Shown here: one piece after another, positions 41,402 to 50,056 of the stretch
Position numbering within the stretch: position 1 is the first letter of the stretch
Layout of the letters: the number at the start of each line of letters is the position of its first letter
NCBI RefSeq assembly: GCF_000720485.1
Contig: NZ_JOAX01000021.1
Location: forward strand, 1-64,000
DNA from: Streptomyces ochraceiscleroticus
GTDB taxonomy: Bacteria > Actinomycetota > Actinomycetes > Streptomycetales > Streptomycetaceae
Direction: 5' to 3'
DNA: 64,000 nucleotides
Made by a program: the position numbers and the translations under genes
Notes under the pieces: model-generated
Databases searched by the model: none
What the model saw: only the letters and a program-made list of their open reading frames with translations
Told to the model about the DNA's origin: nothing

Positions 41402-42461
41402 AATGCAGCAGCACGTCGCTCGCCCCAACGTCGACGAGCACCTTGAGCCGCCGCCCGTCCCGCACGTCGTGCAGCCCCGCGACCGTCTCGGTGAGCGGGA
41501 TGTGATCGAGCCAGCCGTCCGTCGGATACCGCCCGTCGGACATGTGGCCGATGACCCGCTCGAAGACGCCGTCGGGATACGCCTCGGCACCGAGCAGGGC
41601 GAGTTCGGCCAGCCGCAGGACCGAGGTGTCGAGGGCGACCGGGCCCGGGTACAGGGCGACCAGGACGACGGGTGCACGGGCGGCCACCGAACGGAGTGCG
41701 GCGTCCAGCACGTCGGGCCGCCCGGAGCACTCGATCGCGGCGTCCACTCCCCTGCCACCGGTACGGCGCAGCACCTCCTCGGCCACGTCGGCCGCGCCGG
41801 GGTCGAGCACCCGGGCGCCGTGCCGCTCGGCCGCCGCGCGGCGCGACGGCGAGGGCTCGACCACGGTCACGTCCTCGACGCCGTGCGCCTTGAGCGCGAA
41901 CAGCGCACCCATGCCCACCGCGCCCGCGCCGGTGACCAGCGCACTCCCGCCGGCCCCGACTCCGGCCCGCTCCACCGCGTTCAGCCCGACCGCCATGGGC
42001 TCGACGAGCGCACCCTGTTCCAGCGGCAGCCCCTCGGGCAGGCGGTGCACGGCGCCGGCCGGCACCACCACGTACTCGGCGAGGCCGCCACCCGGGGAGG
42101 TCACCCCGATCGCCGCGAGCCGGCTGCACAGATGCGACAGGCCGGAGGTGCATCGCGGGCACTGGCCGCAGGTGCGGATCGGGCGTACACAGACCCGGTC
42201 GTCCACCGCCACCCGGTCGACCCCTGCACCGCGACCCACGACCGTTCCCGCGAACTCGTGCCCCAGCGTCTGCGGCAGCGTGGCGCCGGTCAGCGGGTTG
42301 GGCACATGGGTGGCGCGCGGCGCTTCGAAGTACTCGTGCACATCGGTGCCGCAGATGCCCGCGTACGCCACGCGGATCTTCACCTCGCCCGGGCCCGGCT
42401 CGGGTTCGGGCATGTCCTCGATCCGCAGATCCTTCACTCCGTACAACCTGGCGGCGAGCAC
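41397..42461 (-). CDS. Zinc-dependent alcohol dehydrogenase (butanediol/sorbitol dehydrogenase-like MDR)
   Basis: A 354-aa medium-chain dehydrogenase. Catalytic zinc ligands are Cys37 (AGICGTD) and His68-Glu69 (GHEFAG); the structural zinc site is Cys98, 101, 104 and 112. The Rossmann motif is VTGAGAVGMGALFALKA, followed by VVEPSPSRR, implying NAD. The start is the GTG at 42461 behind GGGAGGAACC; the frame runs upstream through the promoter. It oxidises a secondary alcohol in the pathway. An operator (site D) lies 75 bases upstream, shared with the divergent gene. Confidence 0.9.
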   Translation of the reverse strand: MLAARLYGVKDLRIEDMPEPEPGPGEVKIRVAYAGICGTDVHEYFEAPRATHVPNPLTGATLPQTLGHEFAGTVVGRGAGVDRVAVDDRVCVRPIRTCGQCPRCTSGLSHLCSRLAAIGVTSPGGGLAEYVVVPAGAVHRLPEGLPLEQGALVEPMAVGLNAVERAGVGAGGSALVTGAGAVGMGALFALKAHGVEDVTVVEPSPSRRAAAERHGARVLDPGAADVAEEVLRRTGGRGVDAAIECSGRPDVLDAALRSVAARAPVVLVALYPGPVALDTSVLRLAELALLGAEAYPDGVFERVIGHMSDGRYPTDGWLDHIPLTETVAGLHDVRDGRRLKVLVDVGASDVLLHS

Positions 42462-42535
42462 GGTTCCTCCCGGGGTTCGGCTGTTCCGTCCGGACCTTGC
42501 GCCCGGACCTTCCAGACGCCCCGAGACTCCCATCG

Positions 42536-42553
42536 AACTGAACCGACTTCAAT
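42536..42553. promoter_or_regulatory. ACTGAA-type operator, site D (divergent ADH / 3-hydroxyacyl-CoA dehydrogenase)
   Basis: AACTGAACCGACTTCAAT: ACTGAA, spacer CCGAC, TTCAAT. It is placed 75 bases before the alcohol dehydrogenase start and 97 bases before the plus-strand start at 42650. Confidence 0.65.
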
Positions 42554-42572
42554 AGAATCCCTTGAGTCCTTC

Positions 42573-42590
42573 ACCTACTTCGGTTCAGTA
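42573..42590. promoter_or_regulatory. ACTGAA-type operator half-site, D2
   Basis: On the minus strand TACTGAACCGAAGTAGGT: a clear left half (ACTGAACCGA, shared with site D) but no right half. It is 37 bases from site D and 60 bases before the 3-hydroxyacyl-CoA dehydrogenase ATG. Confidence 0.4.
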
Positions 42591-42649
42591 TGAGGATCCG
42601 GCAGGCCCATCCGACTTTCCATCTCCTGAGCAGCAACGAGAGGACCTTC

Positions 42650-43513
42650 ATGTCCGATATTTCCCGTCTCGGTGTCGTCGGCTGCGGCCTGATGGGCTCC
42701 GGCATCGCCGAGGTCGCCGCGCTGCGCGGCCTCGATGTCACCGTCGCCGAGTCGACACCCGAACTGGCGGCCGCCGGCCGCGGCCGGATCACCGCGTCCC
42801 TCGACCGCGGTCTGCGGCGCGGCAAGCTCACCGCCGCCGACCGCGACCAGGCTCTGGCCCGGCTCTCCTTCACGCACGACCTGGAGGAGCTCGCGGACCG
42901 GCAGTTCGTCATCGAGGCCGTGGCCGAGAACCGGGAGGTGAAGCTGGAGCTGTTCCGCCGGCTCGACAAGGTGGTCACCGACCCGGCCGCCGTGCTCACC
43001 ACCAACACCTCCTCGATCCCGGTCGTCGACCTCGCCGTCGCCACCGGCCGGCCCTCCCAGGTGGTCGGCCTGCACTTCTTCAACCCCGTCCCCGTACAGC
43101 GGCTCGTCGAGGTGATCCCCGCGCTCACCACCGGCGCCGAGGCCCTGGCCCGCGCCCGCGCGTTCGCCGCCGAGGGGCTCGGCAAGGAGGTCGTCCAGGC
43201 GCCCGACCGCTCGGGCTTCGTGGTCAACGCGCTGCTCGTGCCGTATCTGCTGGCCGCGATCCGCATGGTCGAGTCGGGGATGGCGAGCGCGCAGGACATC
43301 GACAGCGGCATGGAACTGGGCTGCGCCCACCCGATGGGGCCGCTGCGGCTGCTCGACCTGATCGGCCTGGACACGGCGCAGGCCGTCGCCGAGTCGATGT
43401 ACGAGGAGTTCAAGGAGCCGCTGTACGCCGCTCCCCCGCTGCTGCAACGGATGGTCGCGGCAGGGCAGTTGGGGCGCAAGAGCGGGCGCGGGTTCTACAC
43501 GTACGACGCCTGA
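42650..43513 (+). CDS. 3-hydroxyacyl-CoA dehydrogenase (3-hydroxybutyryl-CoA dehydrogenase type)
   Basis: A 287-aa NAD-dependent enzyme. Nucleotide-binding motif VGCGLMGSGIAEVAA at the N-terminus, NTSSIPVVDLA and GLHFFNPVPVQRLVEVI (catalytic His in LHFFNP) in the middle, and the C-terminal dimerisation domain with CAHPMGPLRLLDLIGLD and GRKSGRGFYTYD. It oxidises an L-3-hydroxyacyl-CoA. The ATG at 42650 follows AGAGGA. It is followed after 8 bases by an acyl-CoA synthetase and is the only divergent (plus-strand) operon inside the block besides the one at 57.5 kb. Confidence 0.95.
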   Translation: MSDISRLGVVGCGLMGSGIAEVAALRGLDVTVAESTPELAAAGRGRITASLDRGLRRGKLTAADRDQALARLSFTHDLEELADRQFVIEAVAENREVKLELFRRLDKVVTDPAAVLTTNTSSIPVVDLAVATGRPSQVVGLHFFNPVPVQRLVEVIPALTTGAEALARARAFAAEGLGKEVVQAPDRSGFVVNALLVPYLLAAIRMVESGMASAQDIDSGMELGCAHPMGPLRLLDLIGLDTAQAVAESMYEEFKEPLYAAPPLLQRMVAAGQLGRKSGRGFYTYDA

Positions 43514-43521
43514 GGGAGGGG

Positions 43522-45210
43522 ATGGAGAGCATGTGGCCCACTCATCCGCCCGCGCCCGAGTCGGCCGCGCGCTATCGGGAGCGTGGAGCGTGGCGGGACC
43601 GTCCGCTCGGCGGGTATCTGACGCGGGCGGCCGCCGTGTGGCCGGACGCGCTCGCCGTGGTCGACGGCGACCGGCGGCTCACGTTCGCCGACGTCGACCG
43701 TCAGGCGACGGCGCTGGCGGCGGCCCTGCATGCACGCGGGATCGGCCAGGACGACGTCGTCTCGTTCCAGCTTCCCAACATCGCCGAAGCGGTGGTGCTG
43801 TTCCAGGCGGTGCTGAAGGTGGGCGCCGTCGCCAACCCGATCGTTCCCATCTACCGCGGGCACGAGCTGCGCTTCATCCTCGGCCAGGCCCAAACGAACA
43901 TCGCGTTCGTGCCGGGTGACCACCGGGGTTTCGACTACCCGGAGCTGTACCGCAGGCTGCGCACCGAACTGCCCGGGCTGCGGGATGTGGTGGTGGTCGG
44001 TGGCGGGAGCGGAGCCGAGGGGACCACGTCCTGGGACGAGTTCCTGACCTTGGCCGGCCCCGACCCGGCCGCCACCGTGCGCGCCCTGCCCGATCCCGAC
44101 CCCGATCAGGTGTGCCTGCTCCTGTACACGTCGGGGACGACCGCCGCACCCAAGGGCGCACTGCACAGCCACAACACGCTCGGCTTCGAAAACGCCTCAC
44201 TGGTCCAGCAGTTCGGGCTCAATGAACGGGACGTGATCTTCAATCCCTCGCCGGTCACGCATGTCACCGGGGTGAACTGCGCGCTGATCCTGCCGTTCCT
44301 GCTCGGCGCTCCCGTCGTCCTGCACGACCGGTGGGACCCGAAGACCGCGTTGCGGCAGATCACGCACGAGCGGGCGAGCTTCATGATCTTCTCGACGCCG
44401 TTCCTGACCGATCTGCTGGCTGTCGCCGAGGCGTCGGACGTGACGACCCCGACGGTCCGCCACCTCGTCTGCGGCGGCGCGGACATTCCCGACGAGCTCG
44501 CGCGCCGTGCCACGCGGCGGCTCGGCCTGGTGACCCGGATGTACGGGGCGACGGAGGGCCCCTCGGTGACCGCCTCGGGCCGCCTGGATCCCGCCGGGGT
44601 CCGTCTCCGCACCGACGGAACACCGCTCGCCCCCACCGAGGTCGTGGTCGCGGACGACGCGGGCGAGCCCGTCGGCCCGGGTGTCGTCGGGGAGGTGCTG
44701 TGGCGCGGCCCCGACACCTGTCTCGGCTACCTGGACGCCACGCTCAACGCGGCCGCGTTCACTGCCGACGGCTGGTTCCGCAGCGGCGATCTGGCACGGT
44801 TCGACGCGCACGGCGCGCTGCGGATCGAGGGGCGGATCAAGGACATCATCAACCGTTCGGGGGAGAAGATCAGCACCCACGAGGTGGAGAACCTCCTCGG
44901 TGCACACCCCGCTGTCGCCGAGGTCGCCGTCGTGGCCGGGCCGGACGAGCGGACGGGCGAGCGGGGGTGCGCGTTCGTCGTGACCCGGCCGGGGTGTGAC
45001 CTGACGCTTGCCCAGGTCAGGGAGCATCTGTCCGCGCGGGAGGTGGCGACCAGGAAGTTCCCGGAGAGTCTCTTCCTGGTCGACTCGCTCCCGTACACAC
45101 CCAGCGGGAAGATCAAGAAGTTCGCGTTGCGGGACTGGCTGCGTGATCGGGCGTCGGCTCTCGGTGTCACGGTCCGGGCCATGGAGGAAGGCGTCGTACG
45201 AGAGCGGTGA
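43522..45210 (+). CDS. Acyl-CoA synthetase (cyclohexanecarboxylate-CoA ligase-like)
   Basis: A 562-aa adenylate-forming ligase. P-loop YTSGTTAAPKG at 202-212, VTHVTGVNCAL and MYGATEGPS in the acyl site, WFRSGDLARFD, IKDIINRSGEKISTHEVENL in the hinge and the C-terminal LPYTPSGKIKKFALRDWL. The overall pattern resembles the AliA/cyclohexanecarboxylate ligase group, which suggests an alicyclic or branched acid (inference). The ATG at 43522 sits 5 bases after GAGGG; the ATG at 43531 is an alternative. Co-transcribed with the 3-hydroxyacyl-CoA dehydrogenase. Confidence 0.9.
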   Translation: MESMWPTHPPAPESAARYRERGAWRDRPLGGYLTRAAAVWPDALAVVDGDRRLTFADVDRQATALAAALHARGIGQDDVVSFQLPNIAEAVVLFQAVLKVGAVANPIVPIYRGHELRFILGQAQTNIAFVPGDHRGFDYPELYRRLRTELPGLRDVVVVGGGSGAEGTTSWDEFLTLAGPDPAATVRALPDPDPDQVCLLLYTSGTTAAPKGALHSHNTLGFENASLVQQFGLNERDVIFNPSPVTHVTGVNCALILPFLLGAPVVLHDRWDPKTALRQITHERASFMIFSTPFLTDLLAVAEASDVTTPTVRHLVCGGADIPDELARRATRRLGLVTRMYGATEGPSVTASGRLDPAGVRLRTDGTPLAPTEVVVADDAGEPVGPGVVGEVLWRGPDTCLGYLDATLNAAAFTADGWFRSGDLARFDAHGALRIEGRIKDIINRSGEKISTHEVENLLGAHPAVAEVAVVAGPDERTGERGCAFVVTRPGCDLTLAQVREHLSAREVATRKFPESLFLVDSLPYTPSGKIKKFALRDWLRDRASALGVTVRAMEEGVVRER

Positions 45211-45242
45211 GCGGCCGGGCCGCACAGGACCGGCCGCTCACC
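45206..45242. terminator. Bidirectional terminator hairpin
   Basis: GGTGAGCGGCCGG (45206-45218) pairs with CCGGCCGCTCACC (45230-45242) over 13 bases, filling the 34-base gap between the converging ligase and GMC oxidoreductase genes. Confidence 0.8.
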
Positions 45243-45244
45243 TG

Positions 45245-46783
45245 TCAGACCCCGCCGCGTAGTTCGTCCGCGCAACGCTCGGCCAGCATCATGGTCGTCG
45301 TGTTGGTCGGGACGGCCGGGATGTCCGGCATGACGGAGGCGTCGATGACGTACAGGCCCTCGACTCCGTGCACCTTTCCGCTCTGGTCGACGACGGCCGT
45401 CGCGGTGCCCTCACCGCCCATGGCACACGTGCCCACGGCGTGGCAGCAGGTGTTCTTGCCCTCGCGGATCGCGCGGATCAGATCGGCGTCGGTGGTGACG
45501 TCGGGGCCCGGCCATGTCTCGGCCTTGATGTACTTCTGCAAGGGGCCCGACTCCATGATCGTGCGCATGTGCCGGATGCCGGCGACCATGCGGCGCAGGT
45601 CGTCGGGGTGGTCGAACAGCCCGAGGCTGATGCGCGGCGCGGCCTCCGGGTCCCGGGAGACGATCTCCATGCTGCCGAGGGAGTACGGGCGGTAGACGAC
45701 GAGCGGGACCAGGAGCTGCCCGGGTTCCATGGTCAGGGCCACAGCGTGCAGGTCCACGTCGCCCGCGCCCCCGCTGCCGGGCCCACCCGCGGAGAAGGTG
45801 AGCACGGCCTGCAGCGGCGGGGTGAGGTCGCCGACCGCTGCCTCGTCGACCTCGTAGGTCAGGTACACCATCGGGTGGTCGCGCAGGTTCTTGCCGACGC
45901 CTTCGAGGGCCCGCACCACCGGGATGCCCAGCTCGTCGAGGAGTCCGCGCGGTCCGATGCCGGAGCGCATGAGGATCGACGGGCTGCCGATGGACCCGGC
46001 CGAGAGCACGACGAGGTCGGCTTCGATGCGGGTGCCGTCGGCGAGGACCGCCGCGCGGGCCGCCGTCCCGTCCTCGGTGAACTCCACACGGTCGACAGTC
46101 TGTTCGCCGATGACGGTGAGGTTCACCCGCTCACGTGCCGGGGCCAGATAGGCGACGGCCGAGCTCTGGCGGACCCCGTCCAGACGGTTCAGCGGGAGGG
46201 GGCCGGCGCCGAGCCGCTGTGCACCGTTCATGTCCTCGTGGACCGGGTGCCCGGCCTGCGCGCACGCGTCCAGGAACGCGGCCATGACGGGGCGCAGACC
46301 CTCGCCCTCGGTGAAGCGCTGGATGTGGACGGGCCCGCCGGTGCCGTGCAGGTCGCCGCCGACCGGGTCGTCCTCCAGCTTCTTCAGGTAGGGCAGGACC
46401 TCGTCCCAGGACCAGCGGTCGTTGCCGAGGGCGGTCCAGCGGGCGAAGTCCTCGGGGGTGGGGCGCAGGGCGTTGGCACCGTTGACGGACGAGGAGCCGC
46501 CGATGACCTTGCCTCGCAGGACGGGCACGACGCCCTGCTCCACGATGCCGAACGTCGGGCTGTCGTCGGCCGCGACGACGTCGTCGGTCGCGACATAGCC
46601 CCAGTCGTGGGTGGTGAAGCCGATCCGGTTGGCGTCGAGGACTTCCGGCGCGGTTTCCCCGGGCGTGCGGTAGTCGGGTCCGGCCTCGATCAATGTAACG
46701 GTGTTCGAGGGGACTTCGCTCAGCCGGGAGGCCAGGATGCCACCGGCAGAGCCTCCCCCCACGACCACAATGCGACGTGACAT
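45245..46783 (-). CDS. GMC-family FAD oxidoreductase
   Basis: A 512-aa flavoprotein of the glucose-methanol-choline family. N-terminal VVVGGGSAGGILASRLSE, then VIGGSSSVNGANALRP (GMC signature 1), LSAGSIGSPSILMRSGIGP (signature 2), and the catalytic HAVGTCAMGGEG with the final VIDASVMPDIPAVPTNTTTM. It oxidises an alcohol to the aldehyde or ketone; the neighbouring aldehyde dehydrogenase would continue to the acid. Last gene of the operon that starts with the LivH permease. Confidence 0.93.
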   Translation of the reverse strand: MSRRIVVVGGGSAGGILASRLSEVPSNTVTLIEAGPDYRTPGETAPEVLDANRIGFTTHDWGYVATDDVVAADDSPTFGIVEQGVVPVLRGKVIGGSSSVNGANALRPTPEDFARWTALGNDRWSWDEVLPYLKKLEDDPVGGDLHGTGGPVHIQRFTEGEGLRPVMAAFLDACAQAGHPVHEDMNGAQRLGAGPLPLNRLDGVRQSSAVAYLAPARERVNLTVIGEQTVDRVEFTEDGTAARAAVLADGTRIEADLVVLSAGSIGSPSILMRSGIGPRGLLDELGIPVVRALEGVGKNLRDHPMVYLTYEVDEAAVGDLTPPLQAVLTFSAGGPGSGGAGDVDLHAVALTMEPGQLLVPLVVYRPYSLGSMEIVSRDPEAAPRISLGLFDHPDDLRRMVAGIRHMRTIMESGPLQKYIKAETWPGPDVTTDADLIRAIREGKNTCCHAVGTCAMGGEGTATAVVDQSGKVHGVEGLYVIDASVMPDIPAVPTNTTTMMLAERCADELRGGV

Positions 46784-46828
46784 TGCCTTCTCCTTACGTC
46801 AGGGAGTGAAACGGCGGGCCGGCCCGGG

Positions 46829-48802
46829 TCAGGACACCCGTTCAGCGTCCGCCACGTCCTGTGCCGCCGCGCGTCCCTCCGCGACGGCGTGTGCGATACG
46901 GCGCGGTACGACGCAGTCGCCGACCGCGCGGACCGTCTGCCCGTCGACGGGCACGTGGTCGAGCGGGCGCGGGCGGCGTTCGCCGACGGTCACGAGGAGG
47001 TCGGCGCCGAGGCCGGCCGAGTGCCCGTCGAGGACGCTCCTCAGCCGCAGTTCGCCGGCGGCTGTCGTCGAGGACACGGTCGTCATCGGGATGACCCGCA
47101 ACGGCGCACCGGCGAGCCGGTTCATCAACTGGGTGCGGTTCTCCGGCGAGAGGCCGGTCGCGAATCCGGTGCCGGGTGTGACGACGGTGACCTCGCTCGC
47201 CCCCGCAGCCAGCGCGGACTCTACCGCGCTGACCCCCTGCCACCAGCCGAATCCGTCGTCGAGGACCGCGACCCTGCGGGCGTCCGGGACGGTGTCGGCG
47301 TACCGGCCGAGGAAATCCGTGCTGGTGCGCGTCGGCAGGTCGCCGGGGATGGGGACCTCGGCCTCCTCGGCGCCCGTGGCGTACACGACCTGGTCGTACG
47401 GAGCGAGCTCGGCCGCGGACGGTGACGTGCCGAGCAGTACGCGAACCCCGAGGTCGGCGAGTCGGCCCCACTGGAAGTCGACGAGCGCCCGCCAGCCGGT
47501 GCGGTGTGCGGCGAGGCCGGCGAGGCGCGCCTGGCCGCCCGGCTGCGCGGCGCGCTCGAAGACGACCACCTCGCGGCCCGCCCGTGCGAGCCCCATCGCG
47601 CACTCCATTCCGGCCGGGCCCGCCCCGATGACCGCGACCGATCCGTTCCTCGGGCCGCGCCGGGTCAGCAGCAGTGGGACGGCGGGGCGGGCGGGCGCGC
47701 CGGGAGGGCCGAGTTCGGGGTTGACCGAGCAGGAGCCGGTGGGTTCGAAGGTGCGGCAGCCTTCGTTGCAGCCCGTGCAGGGGCGGATGGCCCGCTCGTC
47801 GCCGGCGACCATCTTGTGGGCGACGTCGGGGTCGGCGATGAACGGCCGCGCCATGCCGACGAGGTCGGCCCCCGCCTCCAGGGCCCGTCCGATGTCGGTG
47901 GCCGACCGGAATCCCTGGCTGATCAGCAGGGGGACTTCGATCGCGGCGCGCAGCCGGGTCACGGAGTCGAGGAGCGGCGGCCGGGTGGTGGCCATGTCCG
48001 GGACGTAGGTGTTGCGGACCCCGGTGGTGACATTGGCGTACGTGAAGGGCGCGGCGGCGCGGAGGCGCGGCAGCAGCTCGACGAGGTCGTCGAGGCCGAG
48101 CCCGGAGTCCTCCCCCGGCTCCACCGACACCCTTACGCCGAGCGGCAGTTCACCGATCTCGGTGCGGATCGCCTCGATGACCTGGGCGAGCAGGGCGATG
48201 CGGTCGCCGTATGCGTCGTCCCGGGTGTTGTTGACGCCGGAGAGGAACTGAGCGAGCAAGTAGCCGTGCCCCGCGTGGAGTTCGATGCCGTGAAAGCCGG
48301 CCGCCACGCTGTTGGCCGCCGAGACGCGGAACGCTTCGACGACCCGGCGCACCTCTTCGGTGCTGAGCGCGTGCGGCGCGCTCGCCTCGCGCGGGGAGCG
48401 TACGGCCGCGGCGGAGACCGGCGCGTAGTAGGTGCCCGCGCCGAGCGTCTCGCGGCCGAGGTGCACGAGCTGGGCGATGGCGACGGCACCGCCGTCGGTG
48501 ATGGCCTCGGCGCGGCGGCGTACGGCGTCCTTGATCTCGGGGCGCCATGCTTCCGTCAAGTACCGTTGCGGCAGGGTCGATTCGGGGGCCACGGCCGTGC
48601 CGCCAGTGATCACCATGGCGGCGCCGCCCTGCGCGAGGCGCCGCCAGTAGGCGGCGTCGGCCTCGGTGGGGGCGCCGTCGGCGACGGCGGCGGTGGCGTG
48701 CGCGGTGGCGACGAGCCGGTTCCGCAAGGTGAGGGCGCCGAGGGAGAACGGTGCGGCGAGATCGGGGGCGGTGGCGGTATCCGTACCGGTACGGGACGTC
48801 AT
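46829..48802 (-). CDS. Old-yellow-enzyme / 2,4-dienoyl-CoA reductase-type FMN-FeS-FAD oxidoreductase
   Basis: A 657-aa three-cofactor enzyme. Residues 1-350 form the OYE TIM barrel (TLRNRLVATAHATA, QLVHLGRETL, FHGIELHAGHGYLLAQFLSG). The 4Fe-4S cluster motif is CTGCNEGC followed 10 residues on by Cys in GSCSVNPELG. The C-terminal part carries an FAD site (VAVIGAGPAGMECAMGLARA) and an NAD(P) site (ARRVAVLDDGFGWWQG). Relatives reduce 2,4-dienoyl-CoA or conjugated enones. The position between ACAD and GMC genes supports reduction of an unsaturated ring or side chain. Confidence 0.93.
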   Translation of the reverse strand: MTSRTGTDTATAPDLAAPFSLGALTLRNRLVATAHATAAVADGAPTEADAAYWRRLAQGGAAMVITGGTAVAPESTLPQRYLTEAWRPEIKDAVRRRAEAITDGGAVAIAQLVHLGRETLGAGTYYAPVSAAAVRSPREASAPHALSTEEVRRVVEAFRVSAANSVAAGFHGIELHAGHGYLLAQFLSGVNNTRDDAYGDRIALLAQVIEAIRTEIGELPLGVRVSVEPGEDSGLGLDDLVELLPRLRAAAPFTYANVTTGVRNTYVPDMATTRPPLLDSVTRLRAAIEVPLLISQGFRSATDIGRALEAGADLVGMARPFIADPDVAHKMVAGDERAIRPCTGCNEGCRTFEPTGSCSVNPELGPPGAPARPAVPLLLTRRGPRNGSVAVIGAGPAGMECAMGLARAGREVVVFERAAQPGGQARLAGLAAHRTGWRALVDFQWGRLADLGVRVLLGTSPSAAELAPYDQVVYATGAEEAEVPIPGDLPTRTSTDFLGRYADTVPDARRVAVLDDGFGWWQGVSAVESALAAGASEVTVVTPGTGFATGLSPENRTQLMNRLAGAPLRVIPMTTVSSTTAAGELRLRSVLDGHSAGLGADLLVTVGERRPRPLDHVPVDGQTVRAVGDCVVPRRIAHAVAEGRAAAQDVADAERVS

Positions 48803-48836
48803 GCGGCTCTCTTCCAGGTCTTCCGGCTCGACCGGC

Positions 48837-49988
48837 TCAGGCGGCGGGCCGGCGGTCCAGGCCGATGAGTCCGGCGATCCGGTCCCGGTGCCGGTCGGCC
48901 GTTCCGAACAGCACCGCGCTGCTGCGCGCCCGGCGTACGTACAGGTGCGCCGGGTGCTCCCAGGTGAAGCCGATGCCGCCGTGCAGTTGCACGTACTCGG
49001 CCGTGGCCAGGCGGAAGGTCTCCGAGCAGACCGCGGCGGCCGCACTGGCGGCGACGGGAAGCTGCGCCGGCGCAGCGGCCACGCACGCCGTCGCGTACGC
49101 GGAGGCCGAGCGCGCCGCCTCGACCGCGACCAGGACGTCCGCGAGCCGGTGCTTGACCGCCTGGAAGGATCCGATCGGCCGCCCGAACTGCTCGCGCTGG
49201 GAGACGAATTCAACGGTGGCGTCCAGTGCGTGTCCACTGCCCCCGAGTTGCTCGGCGGCGAGCGCTGCCCGCCCGGCGTCGAGGGCGAATTCCACGTCGC
49301 CCGACTCCCCCATGGCCGTGGCAGGCGCTCCGCGGAACGTCACCTGTGCCTGGCGGCGCGTCTCGTCGAGGACACGGCGCGGCGTCCGGACGCACGTGTC
49401 CTGGGCCGCTTCGCACGTGAACAGCCGCGCCCCTTCCGGCGTGTGCGCCCGTACGACGATCAGGTCGGCACCCGCACCGTCGAGCACGAAGTCGGTTTCG
49501 CCCCGCAGCACCCATCCGGAGGCGCCACGTTCGGCACGGACCGCGGGAACGGTGCCCTCGGGTACGCCACATCCGCCGAATCCGGCCACGGTGGCGGTCA
49601 AGGTGCCGTCGGCGATCCGCGGCAGGTATCGCTCGCACGCCTGCCGGTCGCCGCTGCCGAGCAGGGCGTACGCGGCGAGGCCGACGGTGGAGAGCAGCGG
49701 CCCGCAGTAGAGGGCGCGCCCCGACTCCTCGAAGGCGACGGCGAGTTCGGCGAAGGTGAAGCCCGACCCGCCGTGCTCCTCGGGGATCGCAAGTCCGTGG
49801 ACGCCGATCTCACCGGCGAGCCGCGTCCACAGCGCCTCGTCGTGCCCGCGCGGGGTGGCCTGATGCTTGCGTACGTCCTCGGGCCCGCTCGCCGATGCGA
49901 ACAACTCCCGTAGTACAGACCGTAGTTCACGCTGCTCGTGGGTCTCCGAGAGGAGCTGGGGGTCGATGTCGGGGTGGCGAAGGTTCAC
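48837..49988 (-). CDS. Acyl-CoA dehydrogenase
   Basis: A 383-aa ACAD starting at a GTG. GLAIPEEHGGSGFTFAELAV, VAGFGGCGVPEGTVPAV (a degenerate barrel motif), VSQREQFGRPIGSFQAVKHR and LHGGIGFTWEHPAHLYVRRA. The degenerate middle and short loops resemble the subunits of heteromeric (alpha2beta2) FadE pairs known from steroid side-chain catabolism. If so, its partner would be another ACAD in the regulon. It lies between the OYE-type enzyme and the aldehyde dehydrogenase. Confidence 0.9.
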   Translation of the reverse strand: MNLRHPDIDPQLLSETHEQRELRSVLRELFASASGPEDVRKHQATPRGHDEALWTRLAGEIGVHGLAIPEEHGGSGFTFAELAVAFEESGRALYCGPLLSTVGLAAYALLGSGDRQACERYLPRIADGTLTATVAGFGGCGVPEGTVPAVRAERGASGWVLRGETDFVLDGAGADLIVVRAHTPEGARLFTCEAAQDTCVRTPRRVLDETRRQAQVTFRGAPATAMGESGDVEFALDAGRAALAAEQLGGSGHALDATVEFVSQREQFGRPIGSFQAVKHRLADVLVAVEAARSASAYATACVAAAPAQLPVAASAAAAVCSETFRLATAEYVQLHGGIGFTWEHPAHLYVRRARSSAVLFGTADRHRDRIAGLIGLDRRPAA

Positions 49989-50056
49989 GGGAGCTCCAGG
50001 AAAGGGACAGGGGCGAAGAGAGAGACGGGCGGGCCGATGAGCAACGGCAGGACCGG

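Noticed and set aside
42562..43521. Upstream part of the frame leading into the acyl-CoA synthetase at 43522
   Set aside because: It overlaps the 3-hydroxyacyl-CoA dehydrogenase in another frame and shows no domain, so a fusion protein is not supported.
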